DNA of 64,000 nt from JAHFPN01 sp036559465. Its GTDB lineage: Bacteria; Pseudomonadota; Alphaproteobacteria; Rhizobiales; Xanthobacteraceae. The notes under the pieces were generated by a model, which saw only the letters and a list, made by a program, of their open reading frames with translations, made no database searches and was not told where the DNA came from. Position 1 is the first letter of the stretch. Each line of letters opens with the position of its first letter. The stretch spans positions 1 to 64,000 of the forward strand of contig DATBTC010000072.1 in assembly GCA_036559465.1 (NCBI GenBank), read 5' to 3'. Both the position numbers and the translations under genes were made by a program. Positions 16,761 through 25,266 of the stretch are shown one piece after another.

Positions 16761-18275
16761 TCACATCCGCCCCGGATAATTCGGACTCTCGCGCGTGATG
16801 GTCACGTCGTGGACGTGGCTTTCGCGCTGGCTGGAACCGGAAATGCGGACGAACTGCGCCTTCTCGCGCAGTTCCTTCAGGTCGCGCGCGCCGACATAGC
16901 CCATCGCAGCGCGCAGCCCACCGGCGAGCTGATGCAGCACATTGGCGAGCGGCCCCTTGAACGGCACCTGGCCCTCGATGCCCTCGGGCACGAGCTTGAG
17001 ATTGTCCTTGATGTCCTGCTGGAAGTAGCGGTCGGCACTGCCGCGCGCCATGGCGGCGACCGAGCCCATGCCGCGATAACTTTTGTACGAGCGGCCCTGA
17101 TAGAGATAGACCTCGCCCGGGCTTTCCTCGGTGCCGGCCAGGAGATTTCCGATCATCGCGCTCTCGGCGCCGGCCGCAAGCGCCTTGGCCAGATCGCCGG
17201 AGAACTTCACCCCGCCGTCGGCCACGACCGGTGTATCGCTCTTCTTGGCTTCCTCGACCGCGTCGAGGATCGCCGTCAGCTGCGGTACGCCGACGCCGGC
17301 GACCACGCGTGTGGTGCAGATCGAGCCGGGGCCGATACCGATCTTGAGCGCGTCGGCGCCGGCATCGATCAGCGCCTTGGCGCCCTCTTTGGTCGCGACG
17401 TTGCCAGCGAGCACTTGCACCGCATTGGAGAGCCTTTTGACACGCGTCACCGCTTCGAGCACGCGCTTGGAATGTCCGTGCGCGGTATCGACCACGACCA
17501 CGTCGACGCCCGCATCGACCAGCATTTCGCTCCGCGCGTGGCCGGCGTCGCCCACGGTGGTGGCGGCGGCGACGCGCAGACGCCCCTGCTCGTCCTTGCA
17601 GGCGTGCGGATATTTCACCGCCTTCTCGATGTCTTTGACGGTGACGAGGCCGACGCAGCGATAGTCCTTGTCGACCACCAGCAATTTTTCGATTCGGAAC
17701 TGATGCAGGAGCTTCTTGGCTTCGTCCTCGCTCACGCCCTCCCGCACGGTAACGAGCTTTTCCTTGGTCATGAGCTCGGAAACCGGCTGATCGGGATTGG
17801 TGGCGAAGCGAACGTCGCGGTGGGTGAGGATGCCGACGAGTTTGCCGGCGCGGCTGTCAGCCTTTTTCTCCACCACGGGAATTCCGGAAATCTCGTGCAT
17901 CTTCATCAGGTCGAGCGCTTCCTGCAGCGTGGCGCCCGGGTGGATGGTGACCGGGTTCACCACCATGCCGGATTCGAAGCGCTTTACCCGACGCACGTGC
18001 TCGGCCTGATCCTCGGGCGAGAGGTTGCGGTGGATCACGCCGATGCCGCCAGCCTGCGCCATGGCGATGGCGAGGCGGGCCTCGGTCACCGTGTCCATAG
18101 CGGCCGACAAGATCGGGATATTGAGCGTGACCGTGCGCGTGAGCCGTGAGCGGATGTCGGCCTCGGACGGCAGGATGTCCGAGAGCCCGGGCTTCAAGAG
18201 GACGTCGTCGAAGGTGAGCGCTTCCTGCGCGAGGCCGTCGGATAGACGGTGCATCGCCAACTCCTGTTCCGGCAA
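16761..18275 (-). CDS. guaB: IMP dehydrogenase
   Basis: The 504-residue enzyme oxidises IMP to XMP with NAD, the first GMP-specific step. The catalytic barrel is split by two CBS domains at about 105-225. The active-site loop has the nucleophile Cys320 in G-P-G-S-I-C-T-T-R. Also seen are A-M-D-T-V-T near 59, D-G-G-V-K-F for phosphate binding, and the flap Y-x-G-M-G-S. The first Met (18275) gives a short P-E-Q-E-L-A leader; an alternative Met at 18254 begins at M-H-R-L. It is transcribed away from the enoyl-CoA hydratase gene. Confidence 0.97.
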   Translation of the reverse strand: MPEQELAMHRLSDGLAQEALTFDDVLLKPGLSDILPSEADIRSRLTRTVTLNIPILSAAMDTVTEARLAIAMAQAGGIGVIHRNLSPEDQAEHVRRVKRFESGMVVNPVTIHPGATLQEALDLMKMHEISGIPVVEKKADSRAGKLVGILTHRDVRFATNPDQPVSELMTKEKLVTVREGVSEDEAKKLLHQFRIEKLLVVDKDYRCVGLVTVKDIEKAVKYPHACKDEQGRLRVAAATTVGDAGHARSEMLVDAGVDVVVVDTAHGHSKRVLEAVTRVKRLSNAVQVLAGNVATKEGAKALIDAGADALKIGIGPGSICTTRVVAGVGVPQLTAILDAVEEAKKSDTPVVADGGVKFSGDLAKALAAGAESAMIGNLLAGTEESPGEVYLYQGRSYKSYRGMGSVAAMARGSADRYFQQDIKDNLKLVPEGIEGQVPFKGPLANVLHQLAGGLRAAMGYVGARDLKELREKAQFVRISGSSQRESHVHDVTITRESPNYPGRM

Positions 18276-18441
18276 TTCCGGAAAACGTTACGGCGCGGGG
18301 GTGAATCGAATGCCGCGGCGGGTTGGCGAGGGTGGTTAGCATGCTCTCCCCCGCCTGCCTAGAGCCGGAGCATGGCGGCGCACCACTTCGTAAATGGCAG
18401 AAAATGGTACAAGAAAGGCAGATGTTACCGGGGACCGAACC

Positions 18442-19218
18442 ATGACCGAACATGTCCGCGTTGCGCTCGATTCCGGCATTCTCACGCTCACCCTGGCGCG
18501 GCCGGAGAAGAAGAACGCGCTGACCAACGCCATGTACGAGGTGCTGGTGCGGGAGATGAAGCGCGCGGAGACCGACCCGGCCGTGCGCGTCGTGCTGTTC
18601 CAGGCCGAAGGCGACGCCTTCACGGCCGGCAACGACATCATGGATTTCGCCGCGGCCGCCACTGGCGCGGCCAAGCAGCGCGAGAGCCTGGGCGCCAGCC
18701 CCTTCCTGCAGGCGCTCGCCCATTCGACCAAGCCCTATGTCGCCGCGGTGCAGGGCCGCGCGGTCGGCGTCGGCACCACCATGCTGCTCCATTGCGACGT
18801 GGTGATCATCGCCGAAGACGCCCAGCTCACGACGCCGTTCGTCAATCTCGCGCTGGTGCCGGAAGCGGCCTCGACCTGGCTGATGCCGGCCCGCATCGGC
18901 TATGCGCGGGCTTACGCCATGTTCGCGCTCGGCCAGCCGGTCGACGGCAAGACGGCGGTGCAGATCGGGATTGCGACCATGGCCGTTCCCGCGGCCGAGG
19001 TGCAGAAGCGCGCGCTGGAAGCTGCCCGCACGCTCGCGACCAAGCCGGCCGGCGCCTTGAAGACGACGAAGCAGCTGATGCGCGACGCCGCAGCGATCGT
19101 CGCCGTCATGGAACGCGAAGGGGCCGAGTTCGCCAAGCGGCTGAAAAGCCCCGAGGCGATGGAAGCGTTCCGCGCCTTCACCGAGAGGCGGCCGCCGGAT
19201 TTCACCAAACTCGGCTGA
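18442..19218 (+). CDS. Enoyl-CoA hydratase/isomerase (crotonase) family protein
   Basis: The 258-residue protein has crotonase features: a K-K-N-A-L-T segment near residue 26, the oxyanion-hole G-N-D-I-M-D-F near 64, and the A-V-Q-G-R-A-V-G-V-G-T-T-M-L-L-H-C-D core near 107. At the usual catalytic glutamate pair, N-L-A-L-V-P-E-A-A-S keeps a Glu, which suits an isomerase or hydratase. Substrate is unknown. An upstream in-frame ATG at 18394 exists, but the family N-terminus fits 18442 (M-T-E-H-V). It stands alone between guaB and a convergent MFS gene. Confidence 0.88.
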   Translation: MTEHVRVALDSGILTLTLARPEKKNALTNAMYEVLVREMKRAETDPAVRVVLFQAEGDAFTAGNDIMDFAAAATGAAKQRESLGASPFLQALAHSTKPYVAAVQGRAVGVGTTMLLHCDVVIIAEDAQLTTPFVNLALVPEAASTWLMPARIGYARAYAMFALGQPVDGKTAVQIGIATMAVPAAEVQKRALEAARTLATKPAGALKTTKQLMRDAAAIVAVMEREGAEFAKRLKSPEAMEAFRAFTERRPPDFTKLG

Positions 19219-19221
19219 GCG

Positions 19222-20421
19222 CTACTCCGCGGCGGCCAAACCGCCCCGGCCCCGCCGGCGCAGCAGCAACAGGACCAAGGCGATCCCCGCGAGCGCGAGG
19301 AACGGCAACGCTATGACGTTGACCCCGGTCCAGCCGAACCCGTGCAGAAGCGCACCCGAGGCGAACGAGGACGCGACCACCGTTACGAAGATGGTAAAAT
19401 CGTTCACGCCCTGCACCAGCGCCTTCTCCGAAGGTCTGTAGGCCTGGGTCAGTAGCGTGGTGCCGCCGATATAGGAGAAGTTCCAGCCGACCCCGAGCAG
19501 CGTCAGCGCCGACAGGAAGTACAGGAACTCGATGCCCGAAAACGCGATCGCGACGTGAACGCCGAGCAGCGCGATCCCAGCCAGCATTACCTTCGGAGAC
19601 CCGAAGCGCGCGATTATCGCGCCGGTAAAGAACGACGGCACGAACATTCCGAGCACGTGCCATTGGATGACGAAGGCGGTGGCCGCAATTCCATGATCGT
19701 GTCGAGCCATGGCGAGCGGCGTCGCAGTCATCGCCAAGTTCATCACGCCATAGCCGATGGCAGCGACCAGCAGCGCCACGATGAATACCGGCTGGCGCGC
19801 GATCTGCGGCAGTGAGCGCGCGGGTTCGGCGGCGCGCTCCTCGGTCGGCGGCGGAATCTCGATCATCGCCACCACGGCCGTGGCGGCGAGCCCGAGCACG
19901 ATCAGTGCGGCGTATGACAGGACGAACGGTGTCCCGACCGTAAGATCGCGAGTGAAGGCGACCAGGTTCGGGCCGACGATCGCCGCCACGACGCCGCCGG
20001 TGAGTACGTAGGAGATGGCGCGGCTCTTGAACTCGGCGCTCGCCGCGTCGGCGGCGGCGAAACGATAGAACTGCGCGAAGCCCTGGTAGCCGCCGTGCAG
20101 GAGGTGGGCCAGCGTAAAGATCCAGAACGAGCCCAAGATCAGCCCAATCACGGCGAGCGTGCCGGCCGCAGCTCCGAGCAATCCGCCGATGGTGAAGCCC
20201 ACCTTGCGCCCGAAGCGCCCCATCAGGAGCGAGGCCGGGATCATCGTCGCCAGCGCCCCGATCATCCAGACCGAGATCGGCAGCGTGGCGAGCGACTTGT
20301 CGGCGGCCAGCAGGTGGCCGACGAGCCCACTTGCCGTGATGATCACCACGCCCCCGGTCTGGAACAGCGCCTGGCAGATGGCGAGCAGGAAAACGTTTCG
20401 CTTTTCGCGGGGGGTCGGCAT
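19222..20421 (-). CDS. MFS transporter
   Basis: The 399-residue protein has twelve predicted helices with an internal repeat. The motif-A loop is L-L-M-G-R-F-G-R-K-V-G near residue 63, and a basic R-R-R-G-R-G tail ends the protein. The substrate is unknown. The open frame continues upstream to 21021 across the divergent MFS gene. I chose the ATG at 20421 because the residues before it are not membrane-like and the standard MFS length results. It ends 4 bases after the convergent enoyl-CoA hydratase gene. Its GGAG ribosome binding element lies in a predicted leader hairpin. Confidence 0.85.
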   Translation of the reverse strand: MPTPREKRNVFLLAICQALFQTGGVVIITASGLVGHLLAADKSLATLPISVWMIGALATMIPASLLMGRFGRKVGFTIGGLLGAAAGTLAVIGLILGSFWIFTLAHLLHGGYQGFAQFYRFAAADAASAEFKSRAISYVLTGGVVAAIVGPNLVAFTRDLTVGTPFVLSYAALIVLGLAATAVVAMIEIPPPTEERAAEPARSLPQIARQPVFIVALLVAAIGYGVMNLAMTATPLAMARHDHGIAATAFVIQWHVLGMFVPSFFTGAIIARFGSPKVMLAGIALLGVHVAIAFSGIEFLYFLSALTLLGVGWNFSYIGGTTLLTQAYRPSEKALVQGVNDFTIFVTVVASSFASGALLHGFGWTGVNVIALPFLALAGIALVLLLLRRRGRGGLAAAE

Positions 20422-20426
20422 TAGGG

Positions 20427-20443
20427 GGCTCCGGTGCGGAGCC
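20427..20443 (-). promoter_or_regulatory. Leader hairpin covering the SD of the MFS gene at 20421
   Basis: GGCTCC (20427-20432) and GGAGCC (20438-20443) are perfect reverse complements with a 5-base loop. In the minus-strand mRNA the GGAG Shine-Dalgarno, 7 bases before the ATG, lies in the 3' arm. The hairpin could therefore limit ribosome access. It is only six pairs, so chance is possible. Confidence 0.35.
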
Positions 20444-20548
20444 TTATTGCACATTTTTCCGGTGACTACCTCGGTCCGAAGGTCGCATTGTCGCCCAAGC
20501 GGATGACGCGACCCTCGCCGGGCGCTATGACATCGCACCCACCGACTC

Positions 20549-21982
20549 GTGCCCATGATCCCCAAATACGCCGTCGCCCCGCTCATCGTCGCCAGCGCGC
20601 TGTTCATGGAGAACATCGACGCGACCGTGCTCACCACATCGCTGCCGGCGATCGCCGCCGACCTCAAGGAAGACCCGATCGCGCTGAAACTGGCGCTGAC
20701 GTCATACCTGCTGTCGCTCGCTGTGTTCATCCCGGTATCGGGCTGGATGGCAGACCGTTTCGGCGCGCGCACCGTGTTCCTTGCCGCCATCGTCGTGTTC
20801 ACGTTGGGCTCGGTCGCCTGTGGCTTCTCACAATCGCTGCTCGATTTCGTGCTGTACCGGATGCTGCAGGGCCTGGGCGGCGCGATGATGGTGCCGGTCG
20901 GGCGGCTGGTGATCGTGCGCACGGTGCCCAAGCACGAACTGGTGTCCGCGCTTGCCTGGCTCGTGGTGCCCGCGCTGATGGGCCCGCTGATCGGCCCGCC
21001 GCTCGGCGGCTTCATCACCACCTATTTCCACTGGCGCTGGATTTTCTGGATCAATATTCCGATCGGAATCCTGGGGCTAATCCTGGCCTCGCGCTTCATC
21101 GAAAACTTCCGTGAGAAAAACCCTCCGCCGCTCGATTTGCGCGGGTTTATGCTGCTCGGCATCGGCCTGGCTGGCATCGCATTCGGCCTGACGACGATCG
21201 GGCAAGGCCTGCTTCCGGTGAGCGTGGCTGTGTTCATGCTTGCAGTCGGAACGGCGCTGGTCGTCGCCTATGTGCTGCACGCGCGGGGGACAAAAGCGCC
21301 GGTGCTCGACCTGAAGCTGCTGTCGGTACCCACGTTCCGTGCCAGCATCATCGGCGGGTCGCTGTTCCGGGTCGGTATCGGGGCGATGGTGTTTCTGCTG
21401 CCGCTGCTGTTTCAGCTCGGTTTCGAGCTGAGCGCGTTCGCGTCCGGCGCGCTCACGTTCGCCGGCGCCATCGGCGCGATCCTGATGCGCGCCACCGCCG
21501 CGCCGATCCTGCGCCGTTTCGGCATTAAGCGCGTGGTGGTCTATAACGCCGCAATCGCCGCCGGGATGATCGCCGCCTGTGCGCTGTTCGTGCCGGGGGT
21601 GACGCACGCGTTCATCATCGCGATGCTCCTGATCGGCGGCTTCTTCCGCTCGCTGCAGTTCACCAGCATGAATTCGTTGGCCTATGCCGATCTCGAAACC
21701 AAGTCGATGAGCCAGGCCACAAGCTTCACCAGCGTCGCACAGCAGCTCTCGATCTCGGCCGGCGTCACGGTGGCCGCGCTCGTGCTCGAAACGCTGCGCT
21801 ACAGCCGCGGCACCAGCGCGATCCTGGTCTCGGATTTCCAGATCGCGTTCCTGATCGTGGGCGCGATTTCGCTCTCATGCATCCTGTTCGTGCTGCGGCT
21901 GCCGAAGGATGCGGGCTCGGCGCTCACTCGCCGGGTCGAGCAAGCGGAAGCCGCAGCGAGCGAAACCGACCGTCAGATCTGA
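20549..21982 (+). CDS. MFS transporter, DHA2 (EmrB/QacA) family
   Basis: The 477-residue protein has about fourteen hydrophobic segments, typical of the DHA2 drug:H+ antiporters. Helix 1 carries the subgroup motif N-I-D-A-T-V-L-T-T-S-L-P near residue 24. The motif-A loop is G-W-M-A-D-R-F-G-A-R near 65, and motif C is near G-P-L-I-G-P-P-L-G-G-F at about 148. It should export a hydrophobic or cationic compound. The GTG at 20549 and an ATG at 20555 are both possible starts. No membrane-fusion partner is adjacent. The 3' end overlaps rlmE by 10 bases, convergently. Confidence 0.87.
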   Translation: MPMIPKYAVAPLIVASALFMENIDATVLTTSLPAIAADLKEDPIALKLALTSYLLSLAVFIPVSGWMADRFGARTVFLAAIVVFTLGSVACGFSQSLLDFVLYRMLQGLGGAMMVPVGRLVIVRTVPKHELVSALAWLVVPALMGPLIGPPLGGFITTYFHWRWIFWINIPIGILGLILASRFIENFREKNPPPLDLRGFMLLGIGLAGIAFGLTTIGQGLLPVSVAVFMLAVGTALVVAYVLHARGTKAPVLDLKLLSVPTFRASIIGGSLFRVGIGAMVFLLPLLFQLGFELSAFASGALTFAGAIGAILMRATAAPILRRFGIKRVVVYNAAIAAGMIAACALFVPGVTHAFIIAMLLIGGFFRSLQFTSMNSLAYADLETKSMSQATSFTSVAQQLSISAGVTVAALVLETLRYSRGTSAILVSDFQIAFLIVGAISLSCILFVLRLPKDAGSALTRRVEQAEAAASETDRQI

Positions 21983-22650
21983 GACGCGCCGCGGAAGCCT
22001 TTGGCCAGCACGTAGAGCTCGGCGGAGCCAGTGCGGCTTGCGGGCGGCTTGACGTGCTTGACGCTCTCATATTCGCGCTTGAGCTCGGCGAGCAGCGTGG
22101 TCTCGGTGCCGCCCTGGATGACTTTGGCGAGAAAAACGCCGCCCGGCGCCAGCACCTCGCGGGCGAACTCGGCCGCGGCCTCGATCAGTGCCACGATGCG
22201 CAGGTGATCGGTCTTGCGGTGGCCGGTGGCGTTGGCGGCCATGTCGCACAGCACCACGTCGGCCTTGCCGCCGAGCATTTCCTGCAATCGCCCGGGCGCG
22301 GCGGGATCGAGAAAATCGAGCCGCAGAAACTCGACGCCGGGCATCGGTGCCATTTCCTGGATGTCGATAGCGACCACGCGGCCCCTGCCCTCGGCGGCGC
22401 CGGTGCGCTCGGCGGCGATCTGGCTCCAGCCGCCCGGCGCAGCGCCGAGATCGACCACCAGCGCGCCGGGCTTCAGGAGACGATGCTTGTCGTCGATTTC
22501 CGCGAGCTTGTAGGCCGCCCGCGAACGCATTCCTTCGCGCTTGGCGCGACGCACATAGGGATCGTTTATCTGGCGTTGCAGCCAGGCGCGCGACGAAACG
22601 CTCCGCCCGCGCGCGGGGCGCAGTTTGGTGCGGCCGCGTTCGGCGCTCAT
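21973..22650 (-). CDS. rlmE: 23S rRNA (uridine2552-2'-O)-methyltransferase RlmE (FtsJ/RrmJ)
   Basis: The 225-residue enzyme methylates U2552 in the 23S A-loop late in 50S assembly. The SAM loop is V-V-D-L-G-A-A-P-G-G-W-S-Q near residue 67. The catalytic K-D-K tetrad members appear in R-S-R-A-A-Y-K-L, V-L-C-D-M-A-A-N and F-L-A-K-V-I-Q-G-G. The N-terminus is basic (R-T-K-L-R-P-A-R-G-R), as expected for an rRNA-binding protein. It overlaps the upstream Ppx/GppA gene by four bases (ATGA), a pairing common in alphaproteobacteria. Confidence 0.95.
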   Translation of the reverse strand: MSAERGRTKLRPARGRSVSSRAWLQRQINDPYVRRAKREGMRSRAAYKLAEIDDKHRLLKPGALVVDLGAAPGGWSQIAAERTGAAEGRGRVVAIDIQEMAPMPGVEFLRLDFLDPAAPGRLQEMLGGKADVVLCDMAANATGHRKTDHLRIVALIEAAAEFAREVLAPGGVFLAKVIQGGTETTLLAELKREYESVKHVKPPASRTGSAELYVLAKGFRGASQI

Positions 22651-23750
22651 TGCGCGGCCCGCGGCGCCCAGGCGCCGGCGGCGCGCATAAGCTCGATCAG
22701 CATGCCCTCCCGCAGGCCGCGGTCGGCGACCCGAAGCCGTTCATAGGGAAATACGTGGCGGATCGCCTCCAGAATCGCGCAGCCAGCCAGCACCAGGTCT
22801 GCACGTTCAGCGCCGATGCATGGATTGGCCACGCGCTGCTCGTAGCTGCTGCGCGCGAGATGCTCGACCACGTCGGTGACCTGGCGCGCGTCGAGCCACA
22901 GGCCGTCGACGCGCTTGCGGTCATAGCGCTCGAGCTTGAGATGCACGCCGGCGATGGTGGTAACCGTGCCGGAGGTGCCAAGGAGATGCATGCCGTGCCC
23001 GCCGTTGGTTCCGGTGCGGGCGGCGAACTCGGCAATGGCGGGCTCGGCCTCGCCGATCATGGCGGCGAAGGTTTCGGCGGTTACCCGCTCGCCGCCATGA
23101 CGTTCTGCCAGCGTCACGACGCCGAGCGGCAGCGAGATCCAGTCGCGCACCGAGGCGCTGGGCGGCCCGCGATCGATCGCGCTGGCGCGGCCGAGCCAGG
23201 CCAGTTCCGAAGAGCCGCCGCCGATGTCGAACAGAATGGCACCATCTGCCTCGGGGTCGAGAAGGGAGGCACAGCCGCGCGCGGCGAGCGCCGCCTCGGT
23301 GCCGCGGTCCACAATCTCGAGCTCGAGCCCGGTCTCCTGCCGGACGCGGGTTAGGAATTCCTCGCCATTTTCGGCGGCGCGGCAGGCTTCGGTAGCGATC
23401 AGGCGGGAGCCGATGACGTGTTGCTGCTTGAGCTTGCCGGCGCAGACGCGCAGCGCTCCGATGGCGCGATCCATCGCGCCGTCCGCGAGCCTGCCGGTGC
23501 GCGAAAGCCCCTCGCCCAGTCGTACGATGCGCGAGAACGAGTCGACCACGCGGAAGGCTTCGCCGGTCGGCTGCGCCACCAAGAGACGGCAATTATTGGT
23601 GCCGAGATCGAGCGCCGCAAAGAGCCGACCGTGTCCGCCATGGCCGCGCGCCGCGCCGTGACGCGCATGCTCGCGCCAGCGCCGATGGCGCCTGCGCCTT
23701 CGCGTCGATCCGCTAGGCGCGGGCACGCCCGCGCGCGGCTCGTCCGTCAT
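22647..23750 (-). CDS. Ppx/GppA family phosphatase
   Basis: The 367-residue protein is an actin-fold exopolyphosphatase / pppGpp phosphatase. The phosphate-1 motif A-L-D-L-G-T-N-N-C-R-L is near residue 46 and phosphate-2 F-D-I-G-G-G-S-S-E-L near 165; the G-T-S-G-T-V-T motif follows. It is single-domain, without the C-terminal HD domain of full-length Ppx. The first ~45 residues are unusual: a run rich in Arg and His precedes the domain, perhaps for nucleic-acid or polyphosphate binding. It is coupled to rlmE by an ATGA overlap. Whether polyphosphate or pppGpp is the substrate cannot be read from the sequence. Confidence 0.9.
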   Translation of the reverse strand: MTDEPRAGVPAPSGSTRRRRRHRRWREHARHGAARGHGGHGRLFAALDLGTNNCRLLVAQPTGEAFRVVDSFSRIVRLGEGLSRTGRLADGAMDRAIGALRVCAGKLKQQHVIGSRLIATEACRAAENGEEFLTRVRQETGLELEIVDRGTEAALAARGCASLLDPEADGAILFDIGGGSSELAWLGRASAIDRGPPSASVRDWISLPLGVVTLAERHGGERVTAETFAAMIGEAEPAIAEFAARTGTNGGHGMHLLGTSGTVTTIAGVHLKLERYDRKRVDGLWLDARQVTDVVEHLARSSYEQRVANPCIGAERADLVLAGCAILEAIRHVFPYERLRVADRGLREGMLIELMRAAGAWAPRAAQ

Positions 23751-23929
23751 GACGGTCCTTTCCCGCGGGACCGGAGCCAGGGGCTCAACGGCGTGCGCGG
23801 TAAGCTCTGTTTCTCAGTTGGAGTCAGTCTAACAAGGGCGGGCGATTTCGCAACTCGCGCGTTGAGCCCGGTCCTTGCAACCGCAGCGCGGGACCCATAG
23901 TTTGCCGCGCGCGAGGCCCGAGGCGCTTC
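23751..23929. other. Intergenic ppx/gppA - SDR (divergent)
   Basis: These 179 bases separate two divergent genes, so promoters for both should lie here. I could not pick out convincing -35/-10 pairs or a palindrome. Confidence 0.3.
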
Positions 23930-24718
23930 ATGGCGATGGAATTCACCGGCAAGATCGTCGTCGTCACCGGTGGCAGCCGCGGCATCGGGCGCGCCATTGC
24001 AACGGCCTTCGCCCGCGAAGGCGCGCAGACGGTGATCGCCGCGAAATCCGAGCAAAACCTCGCAACCGCCGCCGACGCGATCGAAAAGACCGGCAGCGCG
24101 CGGCCGCTGACCTTCGCCGGAGACCTGCGCAAGCCCGAGACCTGCGAGGCCTTGTTTCGTCAGGTCGAGCAGCAGTGCGGTCGCTGCAACATCCTCGTGC
24201 ATTCGGCGGGCGCGACGCGCAGCGGCGCATTTCTCGAACTCCCCGACGAGGCGTGGACCGACGGCTTCGCGCTGAAATTCCTGTCCGCCGTGCGCCTGTC
24301 GCGACTGTTCTGGCCGATGCTGAAACAGAGCAAAGGGCACGTGCTCGCGGTGGTCGGCAGCGCGGCCCGCACGCCGGACCCGATGTTCACGATCGGCGGC
24401 TCAGTGAACGCGGCGATGGCCAATTTCGCCAAGGCGCTGGCCGGTCTCGGCAAGCGCGAGAGCGTGAACGTCAATGTGATCCATCCGGGAATCACAGAGA
24501 CCGACCGGGTGACGGACCTGTTTCGCGCCCGCGCCGCAGCCGAAGGCATCTCGATCGAGAAAGCGGTGGAGAAGGCCCTCGCCGCCCAGGGCATCGCGCG
24601 CATCGGCAAGCCCGAGGACGTGGCGGAGCTTGCGCTGTTTCTGTGCAGCGAGCGGGCGCGCCATATCCAGGGCATTGCGATCGCGGTGGACGGCGGCGCG
24701 ACACCGGGGTTCTACTGA
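23930..24718 (+). CDS. SDR-fold protein lacking the catalytic Tyr/Lys
   Basis: The 262-residue protein has the SDR cofactor motif V-T-G-G-S-R-G-I-G near residue 12, an H-S-A-G-A in place of N-A-G-A, and Ser144 in V-V-G-S-A. At the position of the Y-x-x-x-K catalytic pair the sequence reads G-G-S-V-N (156-160), so Tyr and Lys are both missing. The C-terminal half otherwise aligns well, including N-V-I-H-P-G and V-D-G-G-A. It may bind NAD(P) without classical reductase activity, or use another mechanism. A strong hairpin follows 8 bases after the stop. M-A-M-E-F gives two possible starts six bases apart. Confidence 0.85.
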   Translation: MAMEFTGKIVVVTGGSRGIGRAIATAFAREGAQTVIAAKSEQNLATAADAIEKTGSARPLTFAGDLRKPETCEALFRQVEQQCGRCNILVHSAGATRSGAFLELPDEAWTDGFALKFLSAVRLSRLFWPMLKQSKGHVLAVVGSAARTPDPMFTIGGSVNAAMANFAKALAGLGKRESVNVNVIHPGITETDRVTDLFRARAAAEGISIEKAVEKALAAQGIARIGKPEDVAELALFLCSERARHIQGIAIAVDGGATPGFY

Positions 24719-24726
24719 AACGAAAA

Positions 24727-24748
24727 CGGCCGGCCCGAAGGCCGGCCG
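24727..24748. terminator. Bidirectional terminator hairpin
   Basis: CGGCCGGCC (24727-24735) and GGCCGGCCG (24740-24748) form a perfect 9-bp stem with a CGAA tetraloop. The plus side continues CTTTG and the minus side reads TTTTCG, so it can serve the SDR gene and the convergent small secreted protein gene. The weak T-tracts make efficiency uncertain. Confidence 0.7.
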
Positions 24749-24770
24749 CTTTGCTCAGATACGCCGCACC

Positions 24771-25061
24771 TTATTCGCCAGCGCTGCTGCCGCTGCCGCC
24801 AACGGCCGTAGCCTCGGCGCGGCGGAACTGATTCTCTTCCGTGCTCACGAACCGCTCGGCGATCCACTGCGAAGCCGGAACCTGGAATGACCCGGCGGTC
24901 GTCACGGTCTGCGGGGCATAGATCGTGGCCGTGTCGAACCAAGCGCCGTAGACCGGCTCCTGGTTTGCGATAGAATCCGGCGCCGCTTCCTCAGCGAGGC
25001 CGAACGCCGATGTGCCAGCCGCAAACACCATGGCGAGGGCAAGGGTTTTGATGGATTTCAT
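24771..25061 (-). CDS. Small secreted protein, function unknown
   Basis: The 96-residue protein begins M-K-S-I-K-T-L-A-L-A-M and has a typical Sec signal peptide, with likely cleavage after T-S-A-F-G-L-A near residue 20. The mature part is acidic to neutral, has W-F-D-T-A-T-I-Y-A-P, and ends in a Gly/Ser-rich tail (V-G-G-S-G-S-S-A-G-E). I know no family for it. I preferred this start because of its AGGAGA element; the frame stays open upstream to 25163. The convergent hairpin at 24727-24748 can end its transcript. Confidence 0.7.
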   Translation of the reverse strand: MKSIKTLALAMVFAAGTSAFGLAEEAAPDSIANQEPVYGAWFDTATIYAPQTVTTAGSFQVPASQWIAERFVSTEENQFRRAEATAVGGSGSSAGE

Positions 25062-25266
25062 TTTCTCTCTCCTGCACGTTATGAACAACAACGCAGGCAA
25101 CCTAGGCGGGGAACTAGGAATGAAAACGTCCGCGGCTTGACGAACTGGGAGTGTCGGCAACAATCCGTTGCCATCGCAGCGACGATTGAAGAAAATTTTC
25201 GCGCGAATGGTATCGACGATTTTATCATTTCAGCGGGTCATTACCCGACTGCCAAAGGAGAAACCC
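25062..25266. other. Intergenic, divergent promoter region
   Basis: These 205 bases separate the divergent secreted-protein and PNPOx-like genes. They are somewhat AT-richer, with A/T runs near 25190-25230. No convincing promoter pair, operator or small gene was found beyond the ribosome binding sites at each end. Confidence 0.3.
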
